DNA from: an uncultured Clostridia bacterium
GTDB lineage: Bacteria > Bacillota > Clostridia > Saccharofermentanales > Saccharofermentanaceae
Reading direction: 5' to 3'
DNA length: 64,000 bases
NCBI GenBank assembly: GCA_946187935.1
Contig: CAMHSJ010000002.1
Span: 62,001-126,000, forward strand
The translations under genes and the position numbers were made by a program. Below the pieces are notes generated by a model. The model was not told the origin of the DNA. It made no database searches and saw nothing but the letters and a program-made list of their open reading frames with translations. Every line of letters starts with the position of its first letter. The first letter of the stretch is position 1. Below, piece after piece: positions 1-8,725 of this stretch.

Positions 1-1
1 T

Positions 2-229
2 GCCATCCTCGCTATCATCGTAATGCACGATGCCATGAACGTCAGGCTCGAATCGGGCAAGCAGGCTCATCTTCTCAATATCATGACCGAGCATATGGAG
101 AAGCTGACAGGCAAGGATCTTAACAACGATGAGAAACTCAAAGAACTCCTCGGACACACGCCTACTCAGGTCGGCGCAGGTTGTGCGCTCGGTCTTGTGG
201 TGGCAATAATCTTTCATTTGGTATTCTGA
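2..229 (+). CDS. Divergent PAP2 family protein, C-terminal part
   Basis: The frame is open from the first bases of the window, so the start of the gene lies upstream; the ORF-track ATG at 23 is internal. The visible 75 residues run from a hydrophobic strand (AILAIIVMHDAMNVR) through a charged helix to an ELLGHTPTQVGAGCALG stretch and a final membrane segment. That pattern, especially the L-G-H-T-P-x-Q motif before the last helix, is the C-terminus of the divergent PAP2 (YuiD/DUF212) family of small membrane proteins related to acid phosphatases. The substrate is unknown. The stop is 3 nt before the next gene, which suggests co-transcription. Family assignment rests on the C-terminal end only. 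Confidence 0.75.
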   Translation, partial: AILAIIVMHDAMNVRLESGKQAHLLNIMTEHMEKLTGKDLNNDEKLKELLGHTPTQVGAGCALGLVVAIIFHLVF

Positions 230-232
230 TTT

Positions 233-1144
233 ATGATCTACACAGTTACTCTTAATCCCGCTTTGGACAAGACTTTCAGATCGCCCGATTTTGCTTCAGG
301 CTCTGTCAACAAGGTAACTCTCTTAAGACAGGATCCGGGCGGAAAGGGCATAAATGTATCCAAGCTCCTTAACAAGCTTGGAGTTGAGAGCTGCGCATGC
401 TGTCTTTTGGGCGGCAGGGCAGGATCAGAAGTAAATGCGATGCTCGGTTCTTTCGGGATGGACTATATAGCTGAGCCTATCTCAGGTACGACAAGAACTA
501 ATATCAAGATCTCAGATTCCAAGGGCGTTACTACAGAGATAAACGAAGTAGGCCCGGGCTTTGATTCTATAGGCTACAACGGACTTAAGGACAAGCTTTT
601 CGAAAAGGTCACAGAAGGAGACATCGTTGTCCTGTCAGGCAGCCTTCCCGTCGGTGCTCCCGACAGCATCTATGCCGATCTTATAAGAGAGCTTAAGGCT
701 AAAGGCTGCAAGGTAATGCTAGACAGCTATGGCAAGCCCCTTGAGCTTGCACTTGAAGAATCTCCTTTCTTTGTTAAGCCCAACAATGAGGAACTCGGCA
801 TCAGCGATAATATCGAAGAATGCATCGCCAAGGCAAGAGAGCTTGCATCGACATGTGTTGAAGAAGTCATAATCTCCCTGGGAAGCAAGGGAGCCGTATA
901 TTGCGATAAGGATGCCTGTTATGTAGGCTATCCGGCAGACATCACGCCTGTATGCACAACAGGCTGCGGTGACTCGATGGTGGCAGGCATGTGTTATGCT
1001 AAGCAAAACGGCCTTACGGGCAGGGATGCATTTGAATTTGCCTGCGCCTGTTCTGAGGCAGCCGCTCTTACTGACGGCACTGATGCGCCTGATGAGGCAG
1101 CCGTAAGGAGCTTTATCGGCAAGCTCAGGATCGAGAAGGTATAA
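233..1144 (+). CDS. fruK: 1-phosphofructokinase family sugar kinase (PfkB fold)
   Basis: A 303-residue PfkB/ribokinase-fold enzyme that probably phosphorylates fructose 1-phosphate to fructose 1,6-bisphosphate in the cytoplasm. It opens with MIYTVTLNPALDKTF, the usual start of FruK/LacC/PfkB kinases, followed by a substrate-loop GGKGINVSKLL motif near residue 40. Near residue 245 is the ATP/anion-hole motif TTGCGDSMVAG, with the catalytic Asp preserved (GCGD instead of the usual GAGD). No fruR or PTS gene is visible nearby, so tagatose-6-phosphate kinase or a minor 6-phosphofructokinase cannot be excluded. It begins 3 nt after the PAP2-family gene. A separate promoter for uvrB lies just after its stop. 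Confidence 0.8.
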   Translation: MIYTVTLNPALDKTFRSPDFASGSVNKVTLLRQDPGGKGINVSKLLNKLGVESCACCLLGGRAGSEVNAMLGSFGMDYIAEPISGTTRTNIKISDSKGVTTEINEVGPGFDSIGYNGLKDKLFEKVTEGDIVVLSGSLPVGAPDSIYADLIRELKAKGCKVMLDSYGKPLELALEESPFFVKPNNEELGISDNIEECIAKARELASTCVEEVIISLGSKGAVYCDKDACYVGYPADITPVCTTGCGDSMVAGMCYAKQNGLTGRDAFEFACACSEAAALTDGTDAPDEAAVRSFIGKLRIEKV

Positions 1145-1156
1145 AGCTTTTTCTTA

Positions 1157-1185
1157 TTGATATTGATGAACAAATGTTCTACAAT
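1157..1185 (+). promoter_or_regulatory. uvrB promoter with LexA (DinR-type) SOS box
   Basis: A TTGATA -35 (1157-1162) and a TACAAT -10 (1180-1185) are separated by 17 nt. The last 12 nt of the spacer (1168-1179) are GAACAAATGTTC, a perfect GAAC-N4-GTTC palindrome that fits the Gram-positive LexA/DinR consensus CGAAC-N4-GTTCG. Bound LexA would cover the -10 region. The predicted transcription start (about 1191-1194) coincides with the uvrB ATG at 1194, and no Shine-Dalgarno sequence precedes that ATG, so the mRNA may be leaderless. Confidence 0.8.
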
Positions 1186-1193
1186 TATCTTAT

Positions 1194-3215
1194 ATGTTTA
1201 AGCTCAGATCAGATTTTAAGCCATCAGGTGATCAGCCTGAAGCCATAGATAAGTTAGTAGACGGCATCAATAAGGGTATGCGCGCCCAGACTCTTCTGGG
1301 TGTTACGGGTTCGGGCAAGACCTTCACGATGGCTAATGTCATAGAGCGCGTCCAGAGGCCCACACTGGTCCTCGCACACAACAAGACACTGGCAGGTCAG
1401 CTTTATGCAGAGTTTAAGGAATTATTCCCTGAGAATGCCGTTGAATACTTTATCTCTTACTACGACTACTACCAGCCTGAAGCTTATATCGCAGCAACAG
1501 ACACCTACATAGAGAAGGATTCCTCCATTAACGAAGAGATAGACCGCATGAGGCATGAGGCGACCAAGTCCATCCTTACCCGTGAGGACACCATAGTCGT
1601 TGCTTCCGTATCCTGCATCTACGGCATAGGTGAGAAGAGTGATTATCTGTCCCTTGTCCTGATGCTCGAGACAGGTCTTGAGATCCCAAGAGATGCTGTG
1701 ATGGGCCAGCTCATCAACATGCAGTACGACAGGAATGACTTCGAACTCAAGAGAGGATGCTTCAGGTGCAAGGGTGATATCCTTGATATCTGGACTCCTG
1801 ATTCGGAGAATACCGTCACGAGGATCAGTTTCTTCGGGGATGAGATAGACAAGATCAGCTATGTTGATGCCATTACCGGAAGAACGGAATATACCAAGTC
1901 CTATGCGGAGATCTTCCCGGCTTCCCATTATGCAACCGGAAGAGCCAAGTTAGTCAAGGCGATAGAGAGGATCGATTCGGAATTAGACATGCGTCTTCAG
2001 TACTTCAGGGACAAGGGCGATCCTGTTGCTGCTTACAGATTGGAGCAGAGGACCAGATACGATATGGATCTTCTCAATGAGACAGGCTTCTGCAAAGGCA
2101 TAGAGAACTACTCGAGACACATTGCGGGCAGGCAGGCGGGAGAGCCTCCCTGTACTCTGATGGACTTCTTCCCGGAAGACTTTTTGCTGTTCATAGATGA
2201 GTCGCACCAGACGATACCTCAGGTAAGGGCGATGTATAACGGCGACAGGGCACGTAAGGAGATGCTCGTAGATTACGGATTCCGTCTCCCTTCGGCATTC
2301 GATAACAGACCTCTTAAGTTCGATGAGTTCGAGCAGAGGATGGGGCAGACCATATTTGTATCTGCTACTCCTGCAGCTTATGAGAAGGAGAAGAGCTCTC
2401 AGGTGGTAGAACAGATGATCAGGCCTACAGGACTCCTTGAACCTGAGATCTTCATAAGACCTGTCGAAGGACAGATAGAGGATATCTTAGCAGAGCTTAA
2501 ATCCCAGAAAGCCAAGGGCGAGAAGAGTCTTATAATGACCCTCACCAAGCGTATGTCTGAAGACCTTACAGACTTCCTTGAGAAGGAAGGTATTAGGGTC
2601 ACATATCTTCACTCTGACATCAAGGCCGTTGAGAGGATGCAGATATTAAACCGCTTAAGGAACGATGAGATAGACGTAATAGTCGGTATCAATCTCTTAA
2701 GGGAGGGAATAGACCTTCCTGAAGTATCGCTTCTCATGATCCTTGATGCGGACAAGGAAGGATTCTTAAGATCTGAGACTTCACTTATCCAGATCATAGG
2801 AAGATGTGCACGCAATGAGAACGGACGCGTTATCCTCTACGCCGATGAGGTCACGGATTCCATGATGAACGCGGTCGGTGAGTCCAACAGGAGAAGAGAA
2901 ATACAGAAGAAGTTTAATGAGGAGCATGGCATTACTCCCCATACAGTTAAGAAGGCTGTCCGTGACGTCTTTGACATCGTGGCAAGTTCAGCCCGGGAAG
3001 CATCGGGCAAGCATTCGTCAAGGGGCAGGTCTGATAATAAGTCCGAGGTTTATTCCATCGTTGATAACGGTGAGTATAAAGGCACCAGAGAAGAGAAAGA
3101 CAAGCTTATCAACAAGCTTACACGTGAGATGGAACAGGCGGCCAAGGATCTTGAATTCGAGAAGGCTGCCGAGTTAAGAGACATAATAATCGAGCTTAAA
3201 GGAACAAAACAATGA
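1194..3215 (+). CDS. uvrB: UvrABC excision nuclease subunit B
   Basis: UvrB, the damage-verifying helicase-like subunit of nucleotide excision repair, 673 residues, the usual family length. Visible motifs are Walker A GVTGSGKT at residues 36-43, the beta-hairpin region YYDYYQPEAY that clamps DNA near residue 95, the DESH helicase box around residue 335, a C-terminal helicase motif with QIIGRCARN, and the C-terminal UVR motif (LEFEKAAELRD) that contacts UvrC. The start ATG has no ribosome binding site and sits at the predicted transcription start of a LexA-controlled promoter. The stop overlaps the dnaE start by 4 nt (ATGA), so the two are translationally coupled. uvrA is not in the window. 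Confidence 0.97.
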   Translation: MFKLRSDFKPSGDQPEAIDKLVDGINKGMRAQTLLGVTGSGKTFTMANVIERVQRPTLVLAHNKTLAGQLYAEFKELFPENAVEYFISYYDYYQPEAYIAATDTYIEKDSSINEEIDRMRHEATKSILTREDTIVVASVSCIYGIGEKSDYLSLVLMLETGLEIPRDAVMGQLINMQYDRNDFELKRGCFRCKGDILDIWTPDSENTVTRISFFGDEIDKISYVDAITGRTEYTKSYAEIFPASHYATGRAKLVKAIERIDSELDMRLQYFRDKGDPVAAYRLEQRTRYDMDLLNETGFCKGIENYSRHIAGRQAGEPPCTLMDFFPEDFLLFIDESHQTIPQVRAMYNGDRARKEMLVDYGFRLPSAFDNRPLKFDEFEQRMGQTIFVSATPAAYEKEKSSQVVEQMIRPTGLLEPEIFIRPVEGQIEDILAELKSQKAKGEKSLIMTLTKRMSEDLTDFLEKEGIRVTYLHSDIKAVERMQILNRLRNDEIDVIVGINLLREGIDLPEVSLLMILDADKEGFLRSETSLIQIIGRCARNENGRVILYADEVTDSMMNAVGESNRRREIQKKFNEEHGITPHTVKKAVRDVFDIVASSAREASGKHSSRGRSDNKSEVYSIVDNGEYKGTREEKDKLINKLTREMEQAAKDLEFEKAAELRDIIIELKGTKQ

Positions 3216-6200
3216 GCGGCTTCTGTCATCTGCATCTGCATACGGAGTATTCTCTTCTTGACGGTGCTATCAAGATCAAGGATCTTGCAGCGCGCCTTAA
3301 AGAGATGGGCATGACTTCCTGTGCAATTACTGATCACGGAGTCATGTACGGCGCGGTATCCTTTTATAAGGAGATGACAGCTAACGGCATCCACCCTGTT
3401 ATAGGCTGTGAGGTCTATGTTGCGCCGGGTTCCAGATTCGATAAGTCAGCGTCAGCTTCTGATTCCGATAAATACTATAACCACCTGGTGCTCCTTGCCA
3501 AGGATAACAAGGGTCTTATAAATCTTAACAGGCTCGTATCGGCAGGTTTTACCGAAGGCTTTTACAGAAGGCCGCGTATAGATGAAGATATTCTTTCCAA
3601 ATGTCATGAGGGACTGATATGTCTTTCCGCCTGCGTTGCAGGCAAGGTTCCGCAGAAGATCTTAGAGGGCGATCTCGACGGAGCCCTTAGCACTTGCGTG
3701 GAATACGACAGGTTATTCGGGAGGGGCAACTACTATCTTGAGATACAGGCCAACACAACCCCTTCGCAGGCCAAGGTAAACTCAGCTCTTGTAAGGATCT
3801 CCAATGAGACTGGCATACCTTTGGTCGCAACGAACGACTGCCACTATCTCAAGAAGTCTGACAGCGAAGCTCAGGATATCCTGCTCTGCATCTCGACAGG
3901 TGCCAGAGCAGACGATGAGAACAGGATGAGGATGTCTTGTGACGATTTCTATGTTAAGTCAGAGACCGAGATGAGACAGTTCTTCCCTGAGCTTCCCGAA
4001 GCGATAGACAATACTGTTAAGATCGCCTCGATGTGCAATGCCGAATACGATTTTAACACCATCCATCTTCCTGTTTATGAGATCCCGTCTGGATTCGAAG
4101 ATGCAGCTATGTACCTTACGGATCTTACTAAGAAAGGTCTTAAGAAGAGGTTCGAGGTCAATCCGCCTTCAGGTGACATAGAAGAATACTATAAGAGGGC
4201 AGAATACGAATTGTCCGTTATCAACAATATGGGATATACGGATTACTACCTCATAGTCTGGGACTTCATTAACTATTCCAAGACACACGGGGTCATGGTG
4301 GGACCCGGCAGAGGTTCGGGTGCAGGATCGCTCGTAGCTTATGCTATCGGAATAACGGACATCGATCCTATCAGGTATGCTCTTGTTTTCGAGCGTTTCC
4401 TTAATGTTGAACGTGTATCGATGCCTGACTTTGACGTCGATTTCGATGATGACAGGAGACAGGATGCCATCGACTATGTTATCCGTAAATACGGTGAGGC
4501 AAGGGTTGCGCATGTCATCTCATTCGGAACGCTTGCCGCCCGTGCTGCGATCAAGGATGTTGCCAGGGTATTGAACATGCCTATAGCGGACAGCAACAAG
4601 ATCACCAAGATGATACCTTTTGCGCCTGACATGACCATAGCAAAGGCCATGGAGATCAGCAGCGAGTTCAGGAGCTGCTATGAGACTGATATGGCGGCCA
4701 AGAAGGTAATAGACATGGCCATGAAGGTCGAGGGTCTTCCCCGTAATGCCAGCACGCACGCTGCAGGCGTTATCATATCAGGAAGCGACATAACGGACTA
4801 TGCGCCTCTCGCGGTCAATGACGATACGACTGTCGTACAGTTCGATAAATACAATGTCGAGAGCATCGGGCTTCTTAAGTTCGACTTCCTTGGCCTTCGT
4901 ACCCTTACTGTCTTAAGGGACTGCATAGATCTTGTTTCCGAGAATTACGGCAGGAACATCGATCTTGCCAAGATCCCTCTTGATGACAAGGATGTTTACC
5001 GCATGATCAGCAGGGGAGACACTACTGGCGTGTTCCAGCTTGAGAGCCGCGGCATGACTTCGTTCATGAAGCAGTTAGAGCCTGAGAGCTTGGAGGACAT
5101 AATCGCAGGGATATCACTTTACCGTCCGGGCCCGATGGATCAGATCCCCAAGTATGTTGACTGCAGGCATAACCCTTCGCACATCACATACGACCATCCT
5201 CTCTTGGAACCGATCCTTAATGTTACTTATGGCTGCGCTATATATCAGGAGCAGGTAATGCAGATAGTAAGAGATCTTGCAGGGTTTACCATGGGCCAGT
5301 CCGACATGATCAGGCGCGCCATGAGCAAGAAGAAGAGATCCGAGATGGAGAAGTACAGGCAGCTGTTCATTTACGGCGGCACGGACGATAAGGGCAGGAT
5401 TATTGACGGAGCAGTTAACAGAGGCGTTCCCGAGAAGACGGCATCCAAGATCTTTGACGATGTATCGGGTTTTGCGGGATATGCCTTCAACAAATCCCAT
5501 GCAGCCTGCTATGCGCTCGTAGGCTACTGGACAGCATATCTCAAGTACCACTATAAGACTGAATTCATGGCGGCTACTCTCAATTCATTCAGAGACGATC
5601 TCGGCAAGGCGTCTTACTACATAACCACACTCTCAGGAATGGGGATAGAGGTCCTGCCTCCTGATATCAACAGAAGCCGCGAGAAATTTACGACAGAAGG
5701 CGAAGGCAAGATCAGGATAGGTCTTTCAGTCGTTAAGAATGTCGGTGAAGCTCAGGTCATCTCTATCCTGAAGGACAGGGATGCCGCCGGTGAATATAAG
5801 AGCTTTGAGGATTTTCTGGTAAGGGCATCGAAGATCGGAGTTAAACGCAACACGGTCGAATCTCTCATCCTTGCATCAGCCCTTGATGCTTTCGGCTATA
5901 ACAGGGCAAGGATGGTGGCATGCGTGCAGACGGAGCTTGAGAAGCTCTCGCAGTCACAGAGCAATAATATAGAAGGGCAGCTCTCACTGTTTGACTTCCA
6001 GGACCAGATAGGCGGAGACACATCGATCTTCATCCCTGAAGTAAACGAGTACCCCGATGACGTTAAGCTCGGATATGAGAAGGAGATGGTAGGCATCTAC
6101 CTGTCCGGCAATCCGCTCGGATATTACGAGGAGCTTATACTTAAGACCATTACCTTTGATACGAGCGAGATAGACGAGATCGTTACAATGAAAGGTTACG

Positions 6201-6820
6201 AAGCCTTGGACGATAATGCCATGGTTTGCATGGCGGGCCTTGTTACAGGCAAGAAGACAGGCTATACCAAGCGCAAGTCTATGCTAGCCACTATTACCTG
6301 TGAAGACCTGTCAGGTTCTTTCGAGGTCTTACTCTACGGCAAGAGCTTCGATTTGTTTAACAAGATAGTCGATAAGAACAAGCCTTATATCTTTATAGGC
6401 AGGAGACAGATGAGGGAAGGAGAGCTCCTTACGCTTTTCGCTGACAGCGTGATAGAGCTTACCAAGGATCTTGATAAGGCAAGGGCCGCATTGTCGAATG
6501 ACAGGAGTTATTATTTTGCCCTCAAGGAAGCAGGCAGGAAGATAGAAGAGAGCAGGCAAGAGCTGCCCCCGGCAAAGAAAGAAGAACCCGGAACTTATAA
6601 TGCGCTCAGGATAAAGTTCTCGGGCAGTCCTAACGGCAGCGGGTTTAACAGGCTCCTGAACTTCCTGGTATATTTCCACGGCAATGTTCCAGTTGAGGTC
6701 GAGTTTACTTCTGATTCGAGCGTTATAAGGCTTGATAAGGTCTGCTTTATAGATCCTGACGAGGCTGTGTTGTCAGAACTTGCAAAATTGGTCGGAGAGG
6801 ACAATATTATATTTGTATAG
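3212..6820 (+). CDS. dnaE: DNA polymerase III subunit alpha (DnaE)
   Basis: Replicative DNA polymerase alpha subunit, 1202 residues. An N-terminal PHP domain starts at HLHLHTEYSLLDG. The C-family polymerase catalytic aspartates are in MPDFDVDFDDD near residue 406. A beta-clamp binding motif QLSLFDF lies at residues 923-929. An OB-fold region follows around residues 1000-1080. It carries no epsilon exonuclease insertion, so it is a DnaE-type and not a PolC-type enzyme. The start overlaps the uvrB stop by 4 nt. This places dnaE on the transcript that begins at the LexA-box promoter, although an internal promoter inside uvrB cannot be excluded. The sirtuin gene follows with its own strong ribosome binding site. 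Confidence 0.96.
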   Translation: MSGFCHLHLHTEYSLLDGAIKIKDLAARLKEMGMTSCAITDHGVMYGAVSFYKEMTANGIHPVIGCEVYVAPGSRFDKSASASDSDKYYNHLVLLAKDNKGLINLNRLVSAGFTEGFYRRPRIDEDILSKCHEGLICLSACVAGKVPQKILEGDLDGALSTCVEYDRLFGRGNYYLEIQANTTPSQAKVNSALVRISNETGIPLVATNDCHYLKKSDSEAQDILLCISTGARADDENRMRMSCDDFYVKSETEMRQFFPELPEAIDNTVKIASMCNAEYDFNTIHLPVYEIPSGFEDAAMYLTDLTKKGLKKRFEVNPPSGDIEEYYKRAEYELSVINNMGYTDYYLIVWDFINYSKTHGVMVGPGRGSGAGSLVAYAIGITDIDPIRYALVFERFLNVERVSMPDFDVDFDDDRRQDAIDYVIRKYGEARVAHVISFGTLAARAAIKDVARVLNMPIADSNKITKMIPFAPDMTIAKAMEISSEFRSCYETDMAAKKVIDMAMKVEGLPRNASTHAAGVIISGSDITDYAPLAVNDDTTVVQFDKYNVESIGLLKFDFLGLRTLTVLRDCIDLVSENYGRNIDLAKIPLDDKDVYRMISRGDTTGVFQLESRGMTSFMKQLEPESLEDIIAGISLYRPGPMDQIPKYVDCRHNPSHITYDHPLLEPILNVTYGCAIYQEQVMQIVRDLAGFTMGQSDMIRRAMSKKKRSEMEKYRQLFIYGGTDDKGRIIDGAVNRGVPEKTASKIFDDVSGFAGYAFNKSHAACYALVGYWTAYLKYHYKTEFMAATLNSFRDDLGKASYYITTLSGMGIEVLPPDINRSREKFTTEGEGKIRIGLSVVKNVGEAQVISILKDRDAAGEYKSFEDFLVRASKIGVKRNTVESLILASALDAFGYNRARMVACVQTELEKLSQSQSNNIEGQLSLFDFQDQIGGDTSIFIPEVNEYPDDVKLGYEKEMVGIYLSGNPLGYYEELILKTITFDTSEIDEIVTMKGYEALDDNAMVCMAGLVTGKKTGYTKRKSMLATITCEDLSGSFEVLLYGKSFDLFNKIVDKNKPYIFIGRRQMREGELLTLFADSVIELTKDLDKARAALSNDRSYYFALKEAGRKIEESRQELPPAKKEEPGTYNALRIKFSGSPNGSGFNRLLNFLVYFHGNVPVEVEFTSDSSVIRLDKVCFIDPDEAVLSELAKLVGEDNIIFV

Positions 6821-6840
6821 TCTTAAGGGAGGTGCTCATT

Positions 6841-7587
6841 ATGGAGAATGAATATTCCAAGCTTAACCGCATCATCAGGGAGTCAAAGCATATCGTATTC
6901 TTCGGAGGGGCAGGTGTTTCGACTGAGAGCGGGATCCCTGACTTCAGGAGCAAGGACGGTCTTTATAACCAGCATGATGTCAAGTTCGACCACTATTCTC
7001 CTGAATACCTTTTGAGTATAGACTGCCTGGTCGACAGACCTAAAGTGTTCTACGAATTCTACATGCAGAAACTGAATACCGCAGGAATCGAGCCCAACAG
7101 AGCCCACTATAAGCTTGCAGAGATGGAGAAGGCAGGCAAGCTCGACGGCATAATCACTCAGAACATAGACGGCCTTCATCAGAGGGCTGGCAGCAAGAAC
7201 GTACAGGAGATCCACGGTTCTACTCTCAGAAACTACTGCATGAAGTGTCATGAGAAGTATCCTGCTGATTTTATATTCAAGTCTGAAGGCCCTCTGCCTC
7301 TGTGTCCGAAGTGCGGCGGCATGGTAAGGCCTGACGTTACATTGTACGGCGAAGGACTTCCACAGACGGCCTGGATAGAATCAAAGAGGCTCATCTACAA
7401 TGCAGACTGCCTTATAATCGGAGGCACTTCGCTTGCGGTTCAGCCTGCCGCATCACTTGCTTATGATTTCCCGGGCAAGTATCTGATCATTATCAACAGG
7501 GATAAGACCGCCAGGGACAGGGGTGCTACGCTCGTATTCCACGACAATATCACCAAGGTACTGGATGCTATAGAGCTCGAAGACTGA
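6841..7587 (+). CDS. cobB: NAD-dependent protein deacylase of the SIR2 family
   Basis: A sirtuin of 248 residues that removes acyl groups from lysines using NAD+. It has the NAD-binding GAGVSTESGIPDFRS motif, the QNIDGLHQRAG motif, the catalytic His in HGS, and two Cys-x2-Cys pairs (CMKC and CPKC) that hold the structural zinc. The ORF track starts at a GTG at 6832. That codon lies inside the AAGGGAGG ribosome binding site (6825-6832), so I place the start at the ATG at 6841, 8 nt downstream. The gene is 20 nt after dnaE and probably on the same transcript. Deacetylation versus desuccinylation cannot be decided by eye. Confidence 0.92.
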   Translation: MENEYSKLNRIIRESKHIVFFGGAGVSTESGIPDFRSKDGLYNQHDVKFDHYSPEYLLSIDCLVDRPKVFYEFYMQKLNTAGIEPNRAHYKLAEMEKAGKLDGIITQNIDGLHQRAGSKNVQEIHGSTLRNYCMKCHEKYPADFIFKSEGPLPLCPKCGGMVRPDVTLYGEGLPQTAWIESKRLIYNADCLIIGGTSLAVQPAASLAYDFPGKYLIIINRDKTARDRGATLVFHDNITKVLDAIELED

Positions 7588-7628
7588 TAATCGTTAGTTT
7601 AATAAATCCCTGACAGTCTGTTTTGGTG

Positions 7629-7660
7629 TATAATCTGCCTGTTAGAAATTAGTCGGAGGA
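7629..7660 (+). promoter_or_regulatory. pfkA -10 element and ribosome binding site
   Basis: A consensus TATAAT (7629-7634) precedes pfkA. I find no convincing -35 at 16-18 nt spacing, so this may rely on upstream or extended -10 contacts. A GGAGGA ribosome binding site ends 7 nt before the ATG at 7668. The resulting 5' leader is about 26 nt. Confidence 0.5.
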
Positions 7661-7667
7661 TATACAT

Positions 7668-8723
7668 ATGGGCAGACTTTTATATGACGAGAGTAATCTT
7701 CCTGAGATCAATACTCTGGTTGCTCCCAATTATGACAATATAGATAAGGACAGTGTTGAACCTGCCAAGCGTGTAGGCGTGCTTACGAGCGGCGGCGATG
7801 CTCCCGGAATGAATGCTGCGATCAGAGCAGTAGTAAGAGCCGGTATCAACGCAGGATTTGAGATGTACGGCGTTACCAGAGGATTCCACGGACTCTGGAA
7901 GGGTGAGATCAAGCCTCTTGACGGCAGATCCGTTTCTGAGACATTGCAGCGCGGAGGTACATTCCTCATGACTGCAAGATCCAAGACATTTACGACTGAC
8001 CAAGGCGTTCTCAAGGGTGCGCGCATGATGGAGGCATATGAACTGGATGCTTTGGTCGTAATAGGAGGCGACGGATCTTATAAGGGCGCCAGGGCTCTTG
8101 CCAGGATCGGCATGCCTGTGATCGGCATTCCCGGCACGATCGACAACGACATAGCTTCAACTGAATACACGATAGGTTACGATACATCGATGAACACGGC
8201 CATGCAGTGCATCGACAAGTTAAGAGATACGGCGTCTTCACACGAGAGATGCAGCGTTATCGAAGTCATGGGCAGACATGCTGGATGGATCGCGCTCAAC
8301 GTAGGCATCGCCACAGGTGCTGAGAGCATCCTTATCCCAGAAGTTCCTTACGACTTCAACAGGGATGTATTAAGAGTGATCTTAGACGGACGCAATACAG
8401 GCAAGAAGCACTACATCGTTATCGTTGCCGAGGGCGTCGGACATGCGGATGATATCGCGAAGCAGATCGAAGAGGCTACAGGCATCGAATCCAGACCTAC
8501 TATCTTAGGCCACCTCCAGAGAGGCGGATCTCCTACCTTAAGAGACAGGGCTACTGCATCCCTCATGGGCATCAGGGCCATAGACTGCATCAAGGATAAG
8601 AGGTTCAACAGGCTCATTATCGAAAAGAACGGCAAGATCGATGACATAGATATCGAGGAAGGTCTTAACATGACCAAGACCATCACTCAGGATCTGATCG
8701 ATAATGCCAAAAGACTCGGCTGA
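7668..8723 (+). CDS. pfkA: ATP-dependent 6-phosphofructokinase
   Basis: PfkA-family phosphofructokinase, 351 residues, converting fructose 6-phosphate to fructose 1,6-bisphosphate in glycolysis. The nucleotide-binding motif is GGDGSYKGA, and the catalytic loop is PGTIDNDI with Gly, not Lys, before TIDND. Both features are typical of ATP-dependent and not pyrophosphate-dependent enzymes. MGRHAGWIAL follows, a conserved fructose 6-phosphate site. The protein has about 33 extra N-terminal residues before the usual KRVGVLTSGGDAPGMNAAIR start. These residues are fully open and preceded by a good ribosome binding site, so the extension seems real. mutS2 starts 2 nt after its stop. Confidence 0.95.
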   Translation: MGRLLYDESNLPEINTLVAPNYDNIDKDSVEPAKRVGVLTSGGDAPGMNAAIRAVVRAGINAGFEMYGVTRGFHGLWKGEIKPLDGRSVSETLQRGGTFLMTARSKTFTTDQGVLKGARMMEAYELDALVVIGGDGSYKGARALARIGMPVIGIPGTIDNDIASTEYTIGYDTSMNTAMQCIDKLRDTASSHERCSVIEVMGRHAGWIALNVGIATGAESILIPEVPYDFNRDVLRVILDGRNTGKKHYIVIVAEGVGHADDIAKQIEEATGIESRPTILGHLQRGGSPTLRDRATASLMGIRAIDCIKDKRFNRLIIEKNGKIDDIDIEEGLNMTKTITQDLIDNAKRLG

Positions 8724-8725
8724 TC

